Positions 1-9,600 of a stretch of DNA of 25,590 bases are shown piece after piece; position 1 is the stretch's first letter, and each line of letters starts with the position of its first letter. The position numbers and the translations under genes were made by a program. The stretch spans positions 1-25,590 of the forward strand of contig JBBRSL010000014.1 in NCBI GenBank assembly GCA_038245435.1. The letters run 5' to 3'. The notes beneath the pieces are model-generated. The model was not told where the DNA came from. It saw only the letters and a list, made by a program, of their open reading frames with translations, and did not search any database. The stretch is from JBBRSL01 sp038245435 (GTDB lineage Bacteria > Patescibacteriota > Saccharimonadia > Saccharimonadales > CAIOMD01).

Positions 1-122
1 CAGCTATTTGGATTGCCCACATCGGCATGGATAGGCTCCTTGGATACGGCCTAAAATCTAAAGAGGGTTTCGAACGCACGCATCTTGGCAAAATTGGCAA
101 ACACTCACACAAGTCTGGCTAA
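1..122 (+). CDS. DUF4260-like protein, C-terminal end (partial)
   Basis: Reading from base 3 gives 39 residues to a TAA at 120-122, containing AHIGMDRLLGYGLK and then FERTHLGKIGKH. This agrees, from memory, with the C-terminal signature of the DUF4260 family of small integral membrane proteins (AHIGFDR..GYGLKY..GF..THLGRIG). The 5' part lies outside the window. It is transcribed toward trigger factor and ends 32 bases before it. Function of the family is unknown. Confidence 0.7.
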   Translation, partial: AIWIAHIGMDRLLGYGLKSKEGFERTHLGKIGKHSHKSG

Positions 123-142
123 ATAGCCGAAATTCTGGTAGA

Positions 143-154
143 GTTACTCCTTGT
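143..154 (+). promoter_or_regulatory. Possible leaderless -10 of tig
   Basis: GTTACT at 143-148 lies six bases before the tig ATG. The stretch GTTACTCCTTGTATG resembles TATACTTTTTGTATG in front of the gene at 1886. The hexamer is a weak -10 match, so this is tentative. No Shine-Dalgarno sequence is seen. Confidence 0.4.
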
Positions 155-1435
155 ATGAATGTAACTTTAACCACCCTCACCGACACAACAAGTAAACTAA
201 CCGTTCAAGCGAACGAACAAGACTTAAGCGCTATTAAGCTTCATGTGCTTAAAAAACTTGTACCAAAAGTTAAGGTTCAAGGCTTTCGCGAAGGCAAAGT
301 ACCTTTGGCAGTTGCCGAAAAGAACCTTGACCCAAACTACGTGCAAAGCGAAGTTTTAGATGATGCCGTAAACCACTTTTATAGTGATGCCGTAAACGAA
401 AAGCGTTTACGGGTGGTTGCACAGCCTAAAATTGAGCTTACTAAGTTTGTGCCTTATACCGAACTAGAATTTACGGCAGAAGTCGAAACTATTGGTGCTG
501 TTAAACTACCAGACTATAAAAAAACAGCAGCTAAAAAAGAAGCTGTAAAAGTAACTGCGGCGGATATAGAAGAAGTGCTTAGCCGACTACAAACACAAGG
601 GGCAACCTTTAAAACAGTTGAGCGTGCCGCAAAACTTGGCGACCGTGTAACTATTGATTTTGCAGGATCTGATGCCAAAGGCCCAGTCGCGAATGCCGAT
701 GGCAAAGCATACCCACTTGTACTTGGCAGCAAATCATTTATCCCTGGTTTTGAAGAAGAAGTCGTCGGCCTTAAAAAAGGCGAAGAAAAATCTTTTGATA
801 TTACATTCCCCAAAGATTACGGCAGTAAAGCACTACAAGGTAAAAAAGTTACTTTTGCCATTACGGTGCACAATGTCGAAGAAACGACAAAAGAACCACT
901 TGATGACGAATTCGCAACTAAAGTTGGTCCGTTCAAAAATCTTGATGAGCTAAAAGAAGATGTTAAAAAGCAGATAGCCGCCGAGCGTGAAACGCAAGCA
1001 GAGCGAGCTTATGAAGATGCCATCATTAAGGAGCTTGTTAAAAAGTCCAAAATTGCGATACCGGCAGGCTTATTAGCCGAGCAGGTCGAAGCCGTTGATA
1101 ACGAATTTAAACAAACGCTTACATACCGTGGTCAAACATTCAAAGAATACCTTGCAGCTTCTGGCCAAACAGAAGAGCAGTATCGCGAAAAAGAACTTAC
1201 ACCAGCTGCCGAAGAGCGTATTAAAGCTGGTTTGATTTTGAGTGAGATTGCCGAAGTAGAGGGCCTTAGCGTTACTCCAGAAGAACTTGAAATTCGTGTA
1301 CAGATATTAAAAGGCCAATACGCCAGTGATGCGCAAATGCAAGCTGAACTTGATAAGCCCGAAAATCGCCGCGATGTTGCAAGTCGGTTACTTACCGAAA
1401 AAACTATCGCAAAAATCGTCAGCTACACCAAATAG
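155..1435 (+). CDS. tig: Trigger factor, ribosome-associated chaperone / peptidyl-prolyl isomerase
   Basis: The 426-residue length is typical of trigger factor. The N-terminal ribosome-binding domain carries the signature GFREGKVP at residues 43-50, which docks on ribosomal protein L23 at the exit tunnel. An FKBP-type PPIase domain spans about residues 162-243 (GDRVTIDFAG, then PGFEEEVVGLKKGE). The rest is the helical C-terminal chaperone domain, rich in Lys and Glu. The protein binds nascent chains in the cytoplasm. In many bacteria tig lies next to clpP, and here clpP follows after two small genes. The ATG at 155 is preferred: the conserved N-terminus begins at once, and a -10-like hexamer ends six bases upstream. 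Confidence 0.96.
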   Translation: MNVTLTTLTDTTSKLTVQANEQDLSAIKLHVLKKLVPKVKVQGFREGKVPLAVAEKNLDPNYVQSEVLDDAVNHFYSDAVNEKRLRVVAQPKIELTKFVPYTELEFTAEVETIGAVKLPDYKKTAAKKEAVKVTAADIEEVLSRLQTQGATFKTVERAAKLGDRVTIDFAGSDAKGPVANADGKAYPLVLGSKSFIPGFEEEVVGLKKGEEKSFDITFPKDYGSKALQGKKVTFAITVHNVEETTKEPLDDEFATKVGPFKNLDELKEDVKKQIAAERETQAERAYEDAIIKELVKKSKIAIPAGLLAEQVEAVDNEFKQTLTYRGQTFKEYLAASGQTEEQYREKELTPAAEERIKAGLILSEIAEVEGLSVTPEELEIRVQILKGQYASDAQMQAELDKPENRRDVASRLLTEKTIAKIVSYTK

Positions 1436-1439
1436 TTGG

Positions 1440-1445
1440 TATACT
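1440..1445 (+). promoter_or_regulatory. -10 promoter element (TATACT) for the 1476 gene
   Basis: TATACT preceded by TTGG follows the tig stop closely. Transcription would start near 1452 and give a leader of about 24 bases with the Shine-Dalgarno sequence GAGGAA before the ATG at 1476. The small inverted repeat TTAGTT-aac-AACTAA starts just after the -10. Confidence 0.5.
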
Positions 1446-1475
1446 TTAGTTAACAACTAACAGACGAGGAACAGT

Positions 1476-1844
1476 ATGACCCACGAGAATCAGCAACCGC
1501 AACGTATTGAAGTACCAAAACCAGGTTTTCAGGAAATTGAGCTGTTCGGAGGGTTTGAATCTGAGCTTCGCGATAGCGCTACCAAACTCGAAGCTTATCA
1601 GGCCGAGCGCAAAGCGCTTGCTGAACAAGGGCACCCAACATTTATTGTGGACGCCTTTTTTGATGATGGCTTTGACATGAGATATTCAGTAAATAGTACC
1701 CATGTTGCAAATATTCACTACTGTACTGACGAAGAAGTTGGGACTATTCTCCACTGGGTAGGCAATGGTAAGACGGAGCAGTTGAGCTTCGAAGAAGCGC
1801 TGCTCGCAGTTAAGGCTGTTGGTTACGGTGAGCTAACCGCCTAA
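1476..1844 (+). CDS. Hypothetical protein, 122 aa
   Basis: I do not recognise this family. The protein is acidic and soluble-looking, with no signal peptide or membrane segment. A Glu/Gln-rich helix lies at about residues 30-50, followed by a mixed region with VDAFFDDGFDMRYSVNS that looks like beta strands. The start is supported by GACGAGGAAC a few bases upstream of the ATG and by a TATACT -10 at 1440. It sits between tig and clpP and is transcribed in the same direction. The codon choice (GAA, AAA, GCC, CTT) resembles that of neighbouring core genes, so it is probably a real lineage-specific gene. Confidence 0.75.
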   Translation: MTHENQQPQRIEVPKPGFQEIELFGGFESELRDSATKLEAYQAERKALAEQGHPTFIVDAFFDDGFDMRYSVNSTHVANIHYCTDEEVGTILHWVGNGKTEQLSFEEALLAVKAVGYGELTA

Positions 1845-1873
1845 GTACTCATGGTTATTAGATAGAGTTTAGA

Positions 1874-1885
1874 TATACTTTTTGT
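1874..1885 (+). promoter_or_regulatory. Leaderless promoter, TATACT-N6-ATG
   Basis: TATACT at 1874-1879 is followed by TTTTGT and then the ATG at 1886. The predicted +1 falls on or next to the start codon. No Shine-Dalgarno sequence exists, which supports a leaderless transcript. Confidence 0.65.
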
Positions 1886-2254
1886 ATGAGTGCAAAATGG
1901 AAACAAGATTGGTTTATCGAACGTACGTCACCGCCGACCGAAAATATTGTGTTACCAATTTTTTGGAACAAAAGTTTTGCTTTTTTACCAGGCGAAGAGC
2001 CGGTCCACGCAAATGCCTACCCGTTTTTTAGCACGATTTCGAATGCTATTGAGCTACATGGCCGAACCAGAGAAGGTAGTTTCTACCCACTTGCAGTGAA
2101 CATTACCGAAATAGCCACCGCATCTCTGCTTGTTCATGCACGTGTTAGACGTCTCGAAGCATCGAGTAAGCTTTTTAAAAGCACCGATGATGTTTGTGTC
2201 TTGCGCGAAGACGGCACGCTAGAATACCGATATATTGGCAAAACTGAAGACTAA
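1886..2254 (+). CDS. Hypothetical protein, 122 aa
   Basis: No family recognised. The N-terminus is aromatic (WKQDWFIERTSPP), followed by alternating hydrophobic and polar segments, ending in LREDGTLEYRYIGKTED. This suggests a small beta-rich cytoplasmic protein. The ATG at 1886 is chosen because TATACT lies six bases upstream. The stop codon TAA (2252-2254) overlaps the outer arm of the CIRCE operator of clpP, so the two genes are packed with no spare sequence. An overlapping frame at 1890-2099 is open but is explained by this gene. Confidence 0.72.
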   Translation: MSAKWKQDWFIERTSPPTENIVLPIFWNKSFAFLPGEEPVHANAYPFFSTISNAIELHGRTREGSFYPLAVNITEIATASLLVHARVRRLEASSKLFKSTDDVCVLREDGTLEYRYIGKTED

Positions 2255-2281
2255 TTAGCACTCATGCTTGACGAGTGCTAA
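2255..2281. promoter_or_regulatory. CIRCE element (HrcA operator)
   Basis: TTAGCACTC (2255-2263), a nine-base spacer and GAGTGCTAA (2273-2281) form a perfect match to the CIRCE consensus bound by the heat-shock repressor HrcA. The symmetry extends to twelve bases per arm (2252-2263 and 2273-2284). The clpP -35 hexamer starts inside the spacer, so bound HrcA would directly block RNA polymerase. Confidence 0.95.
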
Positions 2282-2302
2282 TTAGCGCGCTATTCTGGGT
2301 AT
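2268..2302 (+). promoter_or_regulatory. clpP promoter, leaderless, under CIRCE
   Basis: TTGACG (2268-2273), a 17-base spacer and TATTCT (2291-2296) make a good sigma-70 type promoter. GGGTAT separates the -10 from the ATG at 2303, so transcription should begin at or next to the start codon. No Shine-Dalgarno sequence is present. Confidence 0.8.
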
Positions 2303-2905
2303 ATGATTAAACCAACCAATATGCTTATTCCAACCGTTATCGAATCTGATGGCCGCATGGAGCGCGCCTACGATATTTATAGTCGCCTCCTTAAAGACCG
2401 TATTATCTTTTTAGGCGAAGACGTTAACCCGCATACTGCCAACCTCATTGTTGCGCAGATGCTCTTTTTAGAGGCAGAAGATCCTAAGAAAGACATTATT
2501 TTCTATATTAATAGCCCGGGTGGACACGTCTATGATGGCATGGCCATTTACGACACCATGCAGTACGTAAAGTGCGACGTGCAAACAGTAGGCATTGGTA
2601 TGCAAGCCAGCATGGGGGCCTTTTTGCTGAGTAGTGGCGCCAAAGGCAAGCGCTTTGTGTTACCAAGCAGTACGGTGATGATTCATCAACCGAGCAGTGG
2701 CACACGCGGCAAAGTAACCGACATGGAAATAGACCTTAAAGAAGGTCTCCGACTTAAGAAATTACTGAATGAAATTTTAGCCAAAAACACTGGTCAAAAA
2801 TTAGCAACTATCGAAAAAGACGTAGACCGCGATTATTGGATGAACGCCGAAGAAGCTAAAAAATACGGCCTTGTTGACCAAGTTATCGATAAAAGCAAAG
2901 CCTAA
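2303..2905 (+). CDS. clpP: ATP-dependent Clp protease proteolytic subunit
   Basis: The 200-residue protein has the full ClpP fold signatures: FYINSPGGHVYDGMAIYDTM, then GMQASMGAFLL with the nucleophile Ser103, the MIHQP box with His128, and DVDRDYWM with Asp177. These align with the E. coli catalytic triad at a constant offset of eight residues. ClpP forms a 14-subunit barrel and degrades proteins fed by Clp ATPases, none of which is encoded here. The gene is controlled by a perfect CIRCE operator, so it should be repressed by HrcA and induced by heat or protein damage. The ATG sits six bases after the -10, predicting a leaderless mRNA. Confidence 0.97.
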   Translation: MIKPTNMLIPTVIESDGRMERAYDIYSRLLKDRIIFLGEDVNPHTANLIVAQMLFLEAEDPKKDIIFYINSPGGHVYDGMAIYDTMQYVKCDVQTVGIGMQASMGAFLLSSGAKGKRFVLPSSTVMIHQPSSGTRGKVTDMEIDLKEGLRLKKLLNEILAKNTGQKLATIEKDVDRDYWMNAEEAKKYGLVDQVIDKSKA

Positions 2906-2935
2906 CCAAGTTGTAAAAACTACATAGTAGTAATC

Positions 2936-2964
2936 TTTACATTGTTTAACAGAGTATATAGACT
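2936..2964 (+). promoter_or_regulatory. rpoBC promoter
   Basis: TTTACA (2936-2941), 17 bases and TAGACT (2959-2964) lie in the 196-base gap before rpoB. The predicted start near 2971 gives a leader of about 130 bases. The leader holds a weak hairpin in which TTGAG pairs with CTCAA around 3037-3060. No riboswitch family is recognised, and rplJ/rplL are not adjacent. Confidence 0.6.
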
Positions 2965-3101
2965 AATGAGGAAGAAGTAGTGTAAGTAGGGCCGTGCTCG
3001 TGTGACTCAAAACCAGCACCAAAAACCCCCAACTTAGTTGAGCTTCGCGCGCAAAACTCAATCTATAAACCAGTTAAATCAAGCGAGGAGCCTGTTTATT
3101 T

Positions 3102-6100
3102 ATGGCAAAAACAGCAGCCAAGAACGCCCCGAACGCGGCTAAGCGTGTCTTTTATACTAAGAGTGACGATTTAGAGCTACCAAACCTGGTAGATCACCAA
3201 AATCGTAGTTTTCAGTGGTTCGTCGAAGAAGGCCTAGGTGAATTACTCGCCGAAGTCAGCCCAATCGATGATTACACCGGTACTAAACTAAGTCTCAGCT
3301 TTAAAAGTTACCACTTTGAAGCACCAAAAGTTGAAGAATCTGAAGCTCGTGAAAACAACATTAGCTACGATGCGCCATTAAAGGCAGTCGTAGAACTTAC
3401 CAATAAAGTAACTGGCGAAATTAAAGAGCAAGAAATCTACTTGGGCGATTACCCATGGATGACTGACCGCGGTACGTTCGTTATTAACGGCGCAGAGCGC
3501 GTTGTTGTTAGCCAGCTTATTCGTAGTCCAGGTGTGTTCTTTACCGGTGCATTGCACGGTAGCAAAAACCTCTACGGCGCAAAGGTTATTCCTAACCGTG
3601 GCGCATGGTTAGAATTTGAAACCGCTGCAAATGGTGCGTTATATGTAAAGATTGATCGTCGCCGTAAAATTGCTGTTACAACACTCTTAAAAGCACTTGG
3701 CATGAGCGAAAGTGCTATTAAAGAAGCTATGAAGCATGTCGATACTGGCAAGCTTAACTATATTGAAGCCACTATCGAAAAAGATCCAGCTAAAGGCAGC
3801 AACGAAGCATTGATTGAGGTGTATCGTCGCCTGCGACCTGGTGATTTGGCTACCGTTGAAAACGCGCGCAGCTTACTCGAAAATATGTTTTATAACTACA
3901 AGCGCTTTGATTTTAGCCGCGTTGGTCGCTACAAAATCAACAAGCGTCTTGATTTAGACGTGCCAAACACGGCCGAAAACCGCGTTATGCGCCTTGATGA
4001 CCTTTTGGCTATCATTGCCGAAATTATTCGCCTTAATAACACCCAAGATTTGGCTGACGACATTGACAGTCTTGCAAATCGCCGCGTGAAATTAGTTGGT
4101 GAACTCGTACAGCGCCAGTTCCGTATTGGCTTGCTTCGCATGGAACGAAATGCAAAAGACCGCATGAGCATGAGCGAAATCGAAACCGTAACACCTGGCC
4201 AGCTTATTAACGCGCGCCCTGTTGTTGCTGCTGTTCGTGAGTTCTTTGCAAGCTCACAGCTTTCACAATTCATGGACCAGATTAACCCGCTCAGCGAACT
4301 TGCCCACAAGCGTCGCCTAAGTTCAATGGGCCCTGGTGGTCTATCACGTGAACGTGCCGGTTTTGAAGTTCGTGACGCGCACGCTACTCACTACGGCCGT
4401 ATTTGTACTGTTGAAACACCAGAAGGTGCCAACATTGGTTTGGTACTTAACCTCGCCAGCTACGCTCGTATTAATGAGTATGGTTTTGTTGAAACTCCTT
4501 ACCGTAAGGTAATCAACGCTGTGACTCCTGCTGATGCAGCTGGTCACATTGCACGTGTCAACCTCGAAGACTCAGATGGCAAAGTTATCGTTAAGGCTGG
4601 TGCTAAAATCACCGAAGCTGATGCGAAAAAGCTTGCAACCGTTAAAGAACGAACAACCTGGCCTGTAAAAGCCAAGCTTACAGCTGAAATCGTCTACCTA
4701 GACGCAAGCGAAGAAGAGAAATCTTGTATTGCAGGTGCTGGTAGCGAAGTCGATGCTGATGGCTACTTTATTGATAAGCGTGTTTCTGCCCGAAACCGAT
4801 TATTGCCTGGTGAGGTTGATGCTGATGATGTAACTCACACCGATGCAGCTTTGAAGCAAATTGTCGGTTCAAGTGCATCACTTATTCCGTTTATTGAAAA
4901 GAACTTTGTATACCGCTCACTCATGGGTAGCAACCAGCAACGTCAAGCTGTACCACTTATAAATCCACAAAGTCCAATTGTTGGTACTGGTATGGAAACA
5001 GTAGTTGCCGTAAATAGTGGCCAGCTTATTGCTGCCGAAGCTGATGGTGTTGTCGTAAAGGCGACTGGCGAAGAAGTTGTTGTTGACTACGGTAAGGTCA
5101 AAAAGACCTATCGCCCACTACACTACCAACGAAGTAACGAAGGCAGTAGCATTAACCAAAAAGTTATTGTCGACAGTGGTCAAGAAGTCAAAGCCGGTGA
5201 TGCTCTTATCGAAGGTATGAGTGTTCAAGGTGGCGAGCTTGCACTCGGTAAAGATGTTCTAGCAGCATTTATGCCTTGGGGCGGTTATAACTTTGAAGAC
5301 GCGATTATCATTAGTGATCGCCTTGTAAAAGATGACGTTTTAACCAGCGTGCACATTGTTGACTACATGACTGAAGTCCGCGAAACAAAACTCGGGCCTG
5401 AAGTCGTCACCAGCGATATTCCAAACGTTTCAGAAGAAGCCCTTCGCCACCTCGACGAAGAAGGTATTGTCCGTATCGGTGCCGAAGTGCATCCTGGTGA
5501 TATCCTTGTTGGTAAGATTACCCCTAAGGGCGAACAAGAACTTAGTAGCGAAGAGCGACTACTACGCGCTATCTTTGGTGAAAAAGCTAAAGAAGTTCGC
5601 GATACCAGCCAGCGCATGAGCAACGGTAAACACGGTAAAGTTGTCGGTGTTAAGGTATTTAGCCGCGCCAATGGCCACGAGCTAAAAGCCGGTGTGATTA
5701 TGCAAATCCAGGTCTATGTTGCCCAAATGCGAAAGATTGCAGTTGGTGACAAGCTTGGTGGTCGTCATGGTAACAAGGGTGTTATTGCTCGAATTTTGCC
5801 ACAAGAAGACATGCCATTTACTGCCGATGGTCAACCTGTTGAAATCATCTTGAACCCACTCGGTGTTCCAAGTCGTATGAACATTGGCCAGTTGTTTGAA
5901 ACGCATCTTGGTATGGCAGCGCGAACCCTTGGTTTCAAGGTTGCGAGCCCACCATTCAATGGTATTGCCACAAGCAAAATCCAAAGCCTCCTAAAAGAAG
6001 CTGGTTTACCAGAAGATGGTAAGCAACAACTGTATGATGGCCGCACTGGTGAAGCGTTTAAAGAACGCACAACCGTTGGTAGCATGTACATGATTAAGCT

Positions 6101-6653
6101 TAATCACATGATCGCCGACAAGATTCACGCTCGCTCAACAGGGCCATACACTATGGTTACTCAGCAGCCACTTGGTGGTAAGGCGCAAAACGGTGGCCAG
6201 CGCTTTGGGGAAATGGAAGTATGGGCGCTTGAAGCTTATGGCGCAGCGCACACGCTCCAAGAAATGCTTACGATTAAGTCTGACGACGTGTACGGACGTG
6301 CCAAGGCTTACGAGTCAATCATTAAGCAAACCGAAATTGTTGGTCCTAAGGTTCCTGAAAGCTTTAACGTGCTCGTTAAGGAACTCCAAGGTTTGGGCCT
6401 TAAGGTTGACCTTGTCGACTCTACTGCCGGCCAACTTATCGATGCCGAAAACTTGCTCGAAGTAAACATCAAAGACGAAGCATCACACGAAGCGACCGTT
6501 GAAGCACCAGAAAGTGCTATCAGCAACGTAGATGTAACCGAAGATGCTGTTGCAGATGAATTTGTAGTATTAGACGAAGATGGAAATGCCGATACCGAAA
6601 TCGAGGACGATGTGGTGTTAGTGGCAGACGATAACGAAGAGGAGGCCAACTAA
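3102..6653 (+). CDS. rpoB: DNA-directed RNA polymerase subunit beta
   Basis: The 1183-residue protein is colinear with bacterial beta, close in length to the Bacillus subunit and without the large E. coli inserts. The rifampicin pocket is at residues about 384-414 (SSQLSQFMDQINPLSEL, then HKRRLSSMGPGGL). The resistance positions equivalent to E. coli Asp516, His526 and Ser531 are Asp392, His402 and Ser407, so wild type; Asn518 is Ile394, a position that varies among bacteria. The active-site stretch GDKLGGRHGNKGV is present. The C-terminus has a strongly acidic tail of about 50 residues after the conserved LLEVNIKDE. A Shine-Dalgarno sequence GAGGAG lies upstream. The stop overlaps the rpoC start (TAATG), giving coupled translation. 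Confidence 0.98.
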   Translation: MAKTAAKNAPNAAKRVFYTKSDDLELPNLVDHQNRSFQWFVEEGLGELLAEVSPIDDYTGTKLSLSFKSYHFEAPKVEESEARENNISYDAPLKAVVELTNKVTGEIKEQEIYLGDYPWMTDRGTFVINGAERVVVSQLIRSPGVFFTGALHGSKNLYGAKVIPNRGAWLEFETAANGALYVKIDRRRKIAVTTLLKALGMSESAIKEAMKHVDTGKLNYIEATIEKDPAKGSNEALIEVYRRLRPGDLATVENARSLLENMFYNYKRFDFSRVGRYKINKRLDLDVPNTAENRVMRLDDLLAIIAEIIRLNNTQDLADDIDSLANRRVKLVGELVQRQFRIGLLRMERNAKDRMSMSEIETVTPGQLINARPVVAAVREFFASSQLSQFMDQINPLSELAHKRRLSSMGPGGLSRERAGFEVRDAHATHYGRICTVETPEGANIGLVLNLASYARINEYGFVETPYRKVINAVTPADAAGHIARVNLEDSDGKVIVKAGAKITEADAKKLATVKERTTWPVKAKLTAEIVYLDASEEEKSCIAGAGSEVDADGYFIDKRVSARNRLLPGEVDADDVTHTDAALKQIVGSSASLIPFIEKNFVYRSLMGSNQQRQAVPLINPQSPIVGTGMETVVAVNSGQLIAAEADGVVVKATGEEVVVDYGKVKKTYRPLHYQRSNEGSSINQKVIVDSGQEVKAGDALIEGMSVQGGELALGKDVLAAFMPWGGYNFEDAIIISDRLVKDDVLTSVHIVDYMTEVRETKLGPEVVTSDIPNVSEEALRHLDEEGIVRIGAEVHPGDILVGKITPKGEQELSSEERLLRAIFGEKAKEVRDTSQRMSNGKHGKVVGVKVFSRANGHELKAGVIMQIQVYVAQMRKIAVGDKLGGRHGNKGVIARILPQEDMPFTADGQPVEIILNPLGVPSRMNIGQLFETHLGMAARTLGFKVASPPFNGIATSKIQSLLKEAGLPEDGKQQLYDGRTGEAFKERTTVGSMYMIKLNHMIADKIHARSTGPYTMVTQQPLGGKAQNGGQRFGEMEVWALEAYGAAHTLQEMLTIKSDDVYGRAKAYESIIKQTEIVGPKVPESFNVLVKELQGLGLKVDLVDSTAGQLIDAENLLEVNIKDEASHEATVEAPESAISNVDVTEDAVADEFVVLDEDGNADTEIEDDVVLVADDNEEEAN

Positions 6654-9600
6654 TGCGTAAGTACAACCACGGCACTAATATTGCCGACTTTGACGCAGTT
6701 CGCCTTGCAGTTGCCAGCCCAAGCGACATTATGGACTGGAGCTACGGTGAAGTTACAAAGCCAGAAACAATTAACTATCGAACCCAAAAGCCTGAGCGCG
6801 ATGGTTTGTTTTGTGAAAAGATTTTTGGACCAGTAAAAGATATCAACCCACATGACGCTAAGTACAAGGGCCTTCGTTCACGCGAAGCGGCTGTTGATAA
6901 GAATGGTGAACTTGTAACCAAGTCTATCGTTCGACGTGAGCGCATGGGTCACATTCAACTTGCAAGCCCGGTAACGCACATTTGGTTCCTTCGTGGTACT
7001 CCAAGTGCCAGCGGCCTAATCCTTAACATGACTGTTAAGAATCTTGAGCGCGTTGCCTATTTTGCAAGCTACGTCGTACTGGAAGTCGATGCTGACAAGC
7101 GCGATCAAGCACTTGGCGACAAAGAAGCCGAAGGCGCAGCTGCTAAAATCGCTATCGAAGCAAGATTTGAAAAACTCGCTGAAGAAGAAGGCGCAGACGT
7201 CAAAACATTGGCCACAGAACGCACCAAAGAACTCGAAGAAACTGCAGCCGAATATGAGCTCATCAAAAACCAGCTTGAAAGTATGCAACCACATGCACTA
7301 ATGAGTGAAACCGACTACCGAAACATCCCAGAAGATATGCAAAAATTCATCAAGGTTGGTATGGGTGGCGAAGCTATCAAGACTATGCTCGAAAGTGTTG
7401 ACCTTGAACAGCTTATTGGTGAATTAAGTACTGAAGTTGAAGAAGCTAAGGGACAACGTAAAAAGAAGATCATGAAGCGTCTTCGAATGCTCGAAAGCAT
7501 GCATCGTGCTGGCATTAAGCCAGGCAGCATGTGCCTCAGTGTTCTCCCTGTTATTCCTCCAGATTTGCGCCCAATGGTGCAACTTACTGGTGGCCGTTTT
7601 GCAACCAGTGACTTAAACGACTTGTACCGACGTGTTATCAACCGTAACAACCGTCTTAAGAAGCTTATCGACCTTAACGCGCCAGAAGTTATCCGACGTA
7701 ACGAAATGCGTATGTTGCAAGAAGCTGTTGATGCCCTCATCGACAACAACTCAGCTCGCAGCGGTCGTGCGGTTAGCAGCACCGGCCAGCGCCGACGTCT
7801 TAAGTCTTTGAGCGATATGCTCAAGGGTAAGCAGGGTCGTTTCCGCCAAAACCTTTTGGGTAAGCGCGTTGACTACTCTGGTCGTTCAGTAATTGTTGCT
7901 GGGCCTAACCTCAAGATTAACGAATGTGGTCTTCCTAAGATGATGGCTCTTGAGCTATTCAAACCATTTGTTATTGGTCGCCTTATCGAAATCGAAGCAG
8001 CACACAATATTCGTTCAGCAACTCGTCTTATCGAGCTCGGTGACATTGCAGTGTGGGATGCACTCGACGAAGTAACTCATGGTAAGTACGTTCTTTTGAA
8101 CCGTGCTCCATCATTGCACCGTCTTTCGATCCAGGCTTTTCAACCAAAGCTTATCGAAGGTAAAGCTATTCAGCTTCACCCATTGGTATGTAAAGGTTTT
8201 AACGCCGACTTTGATGGTGACCAGATGGCTGTTCACTTGCCACTGAGTGACGCTGCACAAGCAGAAGCTCGCGACATCATGGCTGCAAGCAAGAACATTC
8301 TTAAGCCTGCTGACGGTTCGCCAATTTTGCACATCGAACAAGATATCGTTTTGGGTGCTTATTACATGACCTTTGATCGTGGCCAAACGAGTAAGCCGGT
8401 TGCGTATAGCAGCCTCGAAGAAGCCCTTATGGCCTTCGACGAAAAAGTTTTGACACTTCAGACTCCAATTACTGTACCGTTCCGTGACGAAACACACGCT
8501 ACAACTCTTGGGCAGGTTCTTTTTAACGAACTATTCCCAAGCGACTTCCCGTACCAAGGCGAAGCGATGACCAAAAAGAAGATTCAAAAGGTCATGGCTC
8601 AAGTCTACGAAAAGTATGGTCAAGAAAAGACTGCCGAAATAGCCGATAACCTCAAAGACCTCGCATTCGAATATGCGACTGCTTCAGGCCTATCAATGGG
8701 TATGAACGACTTTGCTGACCTTAAAGACCTCGACAAGATTGTTAAGGGTGGTGAAGAACGCGCCGCAAAGGTAAGTGACCAATACGAAGCTGGTTTTATG
8801 ACCAACGACGAACGTTACCGTTTGACGGTTGAAACCTGGATGGATATTGACGACAAGATTCAGGACTCACTTGCAGCACAGTCATTGACTGACAGCTCGA
8901 GCATGAACATTGCACTTGTATCTGGTGCTCGTGGTAACATCAGCCAGGTTAAGCAGATTGTTGGCTCACTCGGTGTGGTAACCGACGCTACCGGTCGTGC
9001 AATCGAGTTGCCTATTCGCTCTAACTATAAGGGCGGTTTGCAACCACTTGAATACTTTACAGCCACCCGTGGTTCACGTAAGGGTATGATTGACACCGCG
9101 CTTAAAACAGCCGACTCAGGTTATCTGACTCGACGTTTAGTAGACGTATCGCAAGATGTATTTACGGTTGATGAAGAAGCCGAAGATCCAGGCTTTACAC
9201 TGTACCGTGCCGATGCCGTAGAAATTGGTATTCCATTTAGTCTCCGACTCGAAGGTCGCTTTACTGCCGAAGATATTAAGCTTGATGGCAAAACGCTTGT
9301 TAAAAAGGGTGAACTTATCACTCGTTCAGCTGCTGAACAAATCACCGAAAGTGACTTGCCAAGTGTCTTGATTATGAGCTGTCTTACAAGTGGTAACCTT
9401 CGTGGTATTAACCGCAAGAGCTATGGCGTTGACCTTGCAACTGGCCAACTCGTAGCTAACCGCGCACCAGTTGGTGTTATTGCCGCACAGAGTATCGGTG
9501 AGCCTGGTACGCAGCTTACGCTTCGAACCTTCCACAAGGGTGGTGTAGCCGGTGCCGACATCACAACTGGTCTTCCACGTGTCGAAGAACTCTTCGAAGG

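Noticed and set aside
2966..2980. Minimal ORF ATG-AGG-AAG-AAG-TAG in the rpoB leader
   Set aside because: It lies only one or two bases after the -10, so it would start upstream of the expected +1 and is unlikely to be transcribed.
4251..4330. Native rifampicin resistance in RpoB
   Set aside because: Asp392, His402 and Ser407 are wild type. Ile394 replaces Asn518 of E. coli, but this position is variable in other bacteria.
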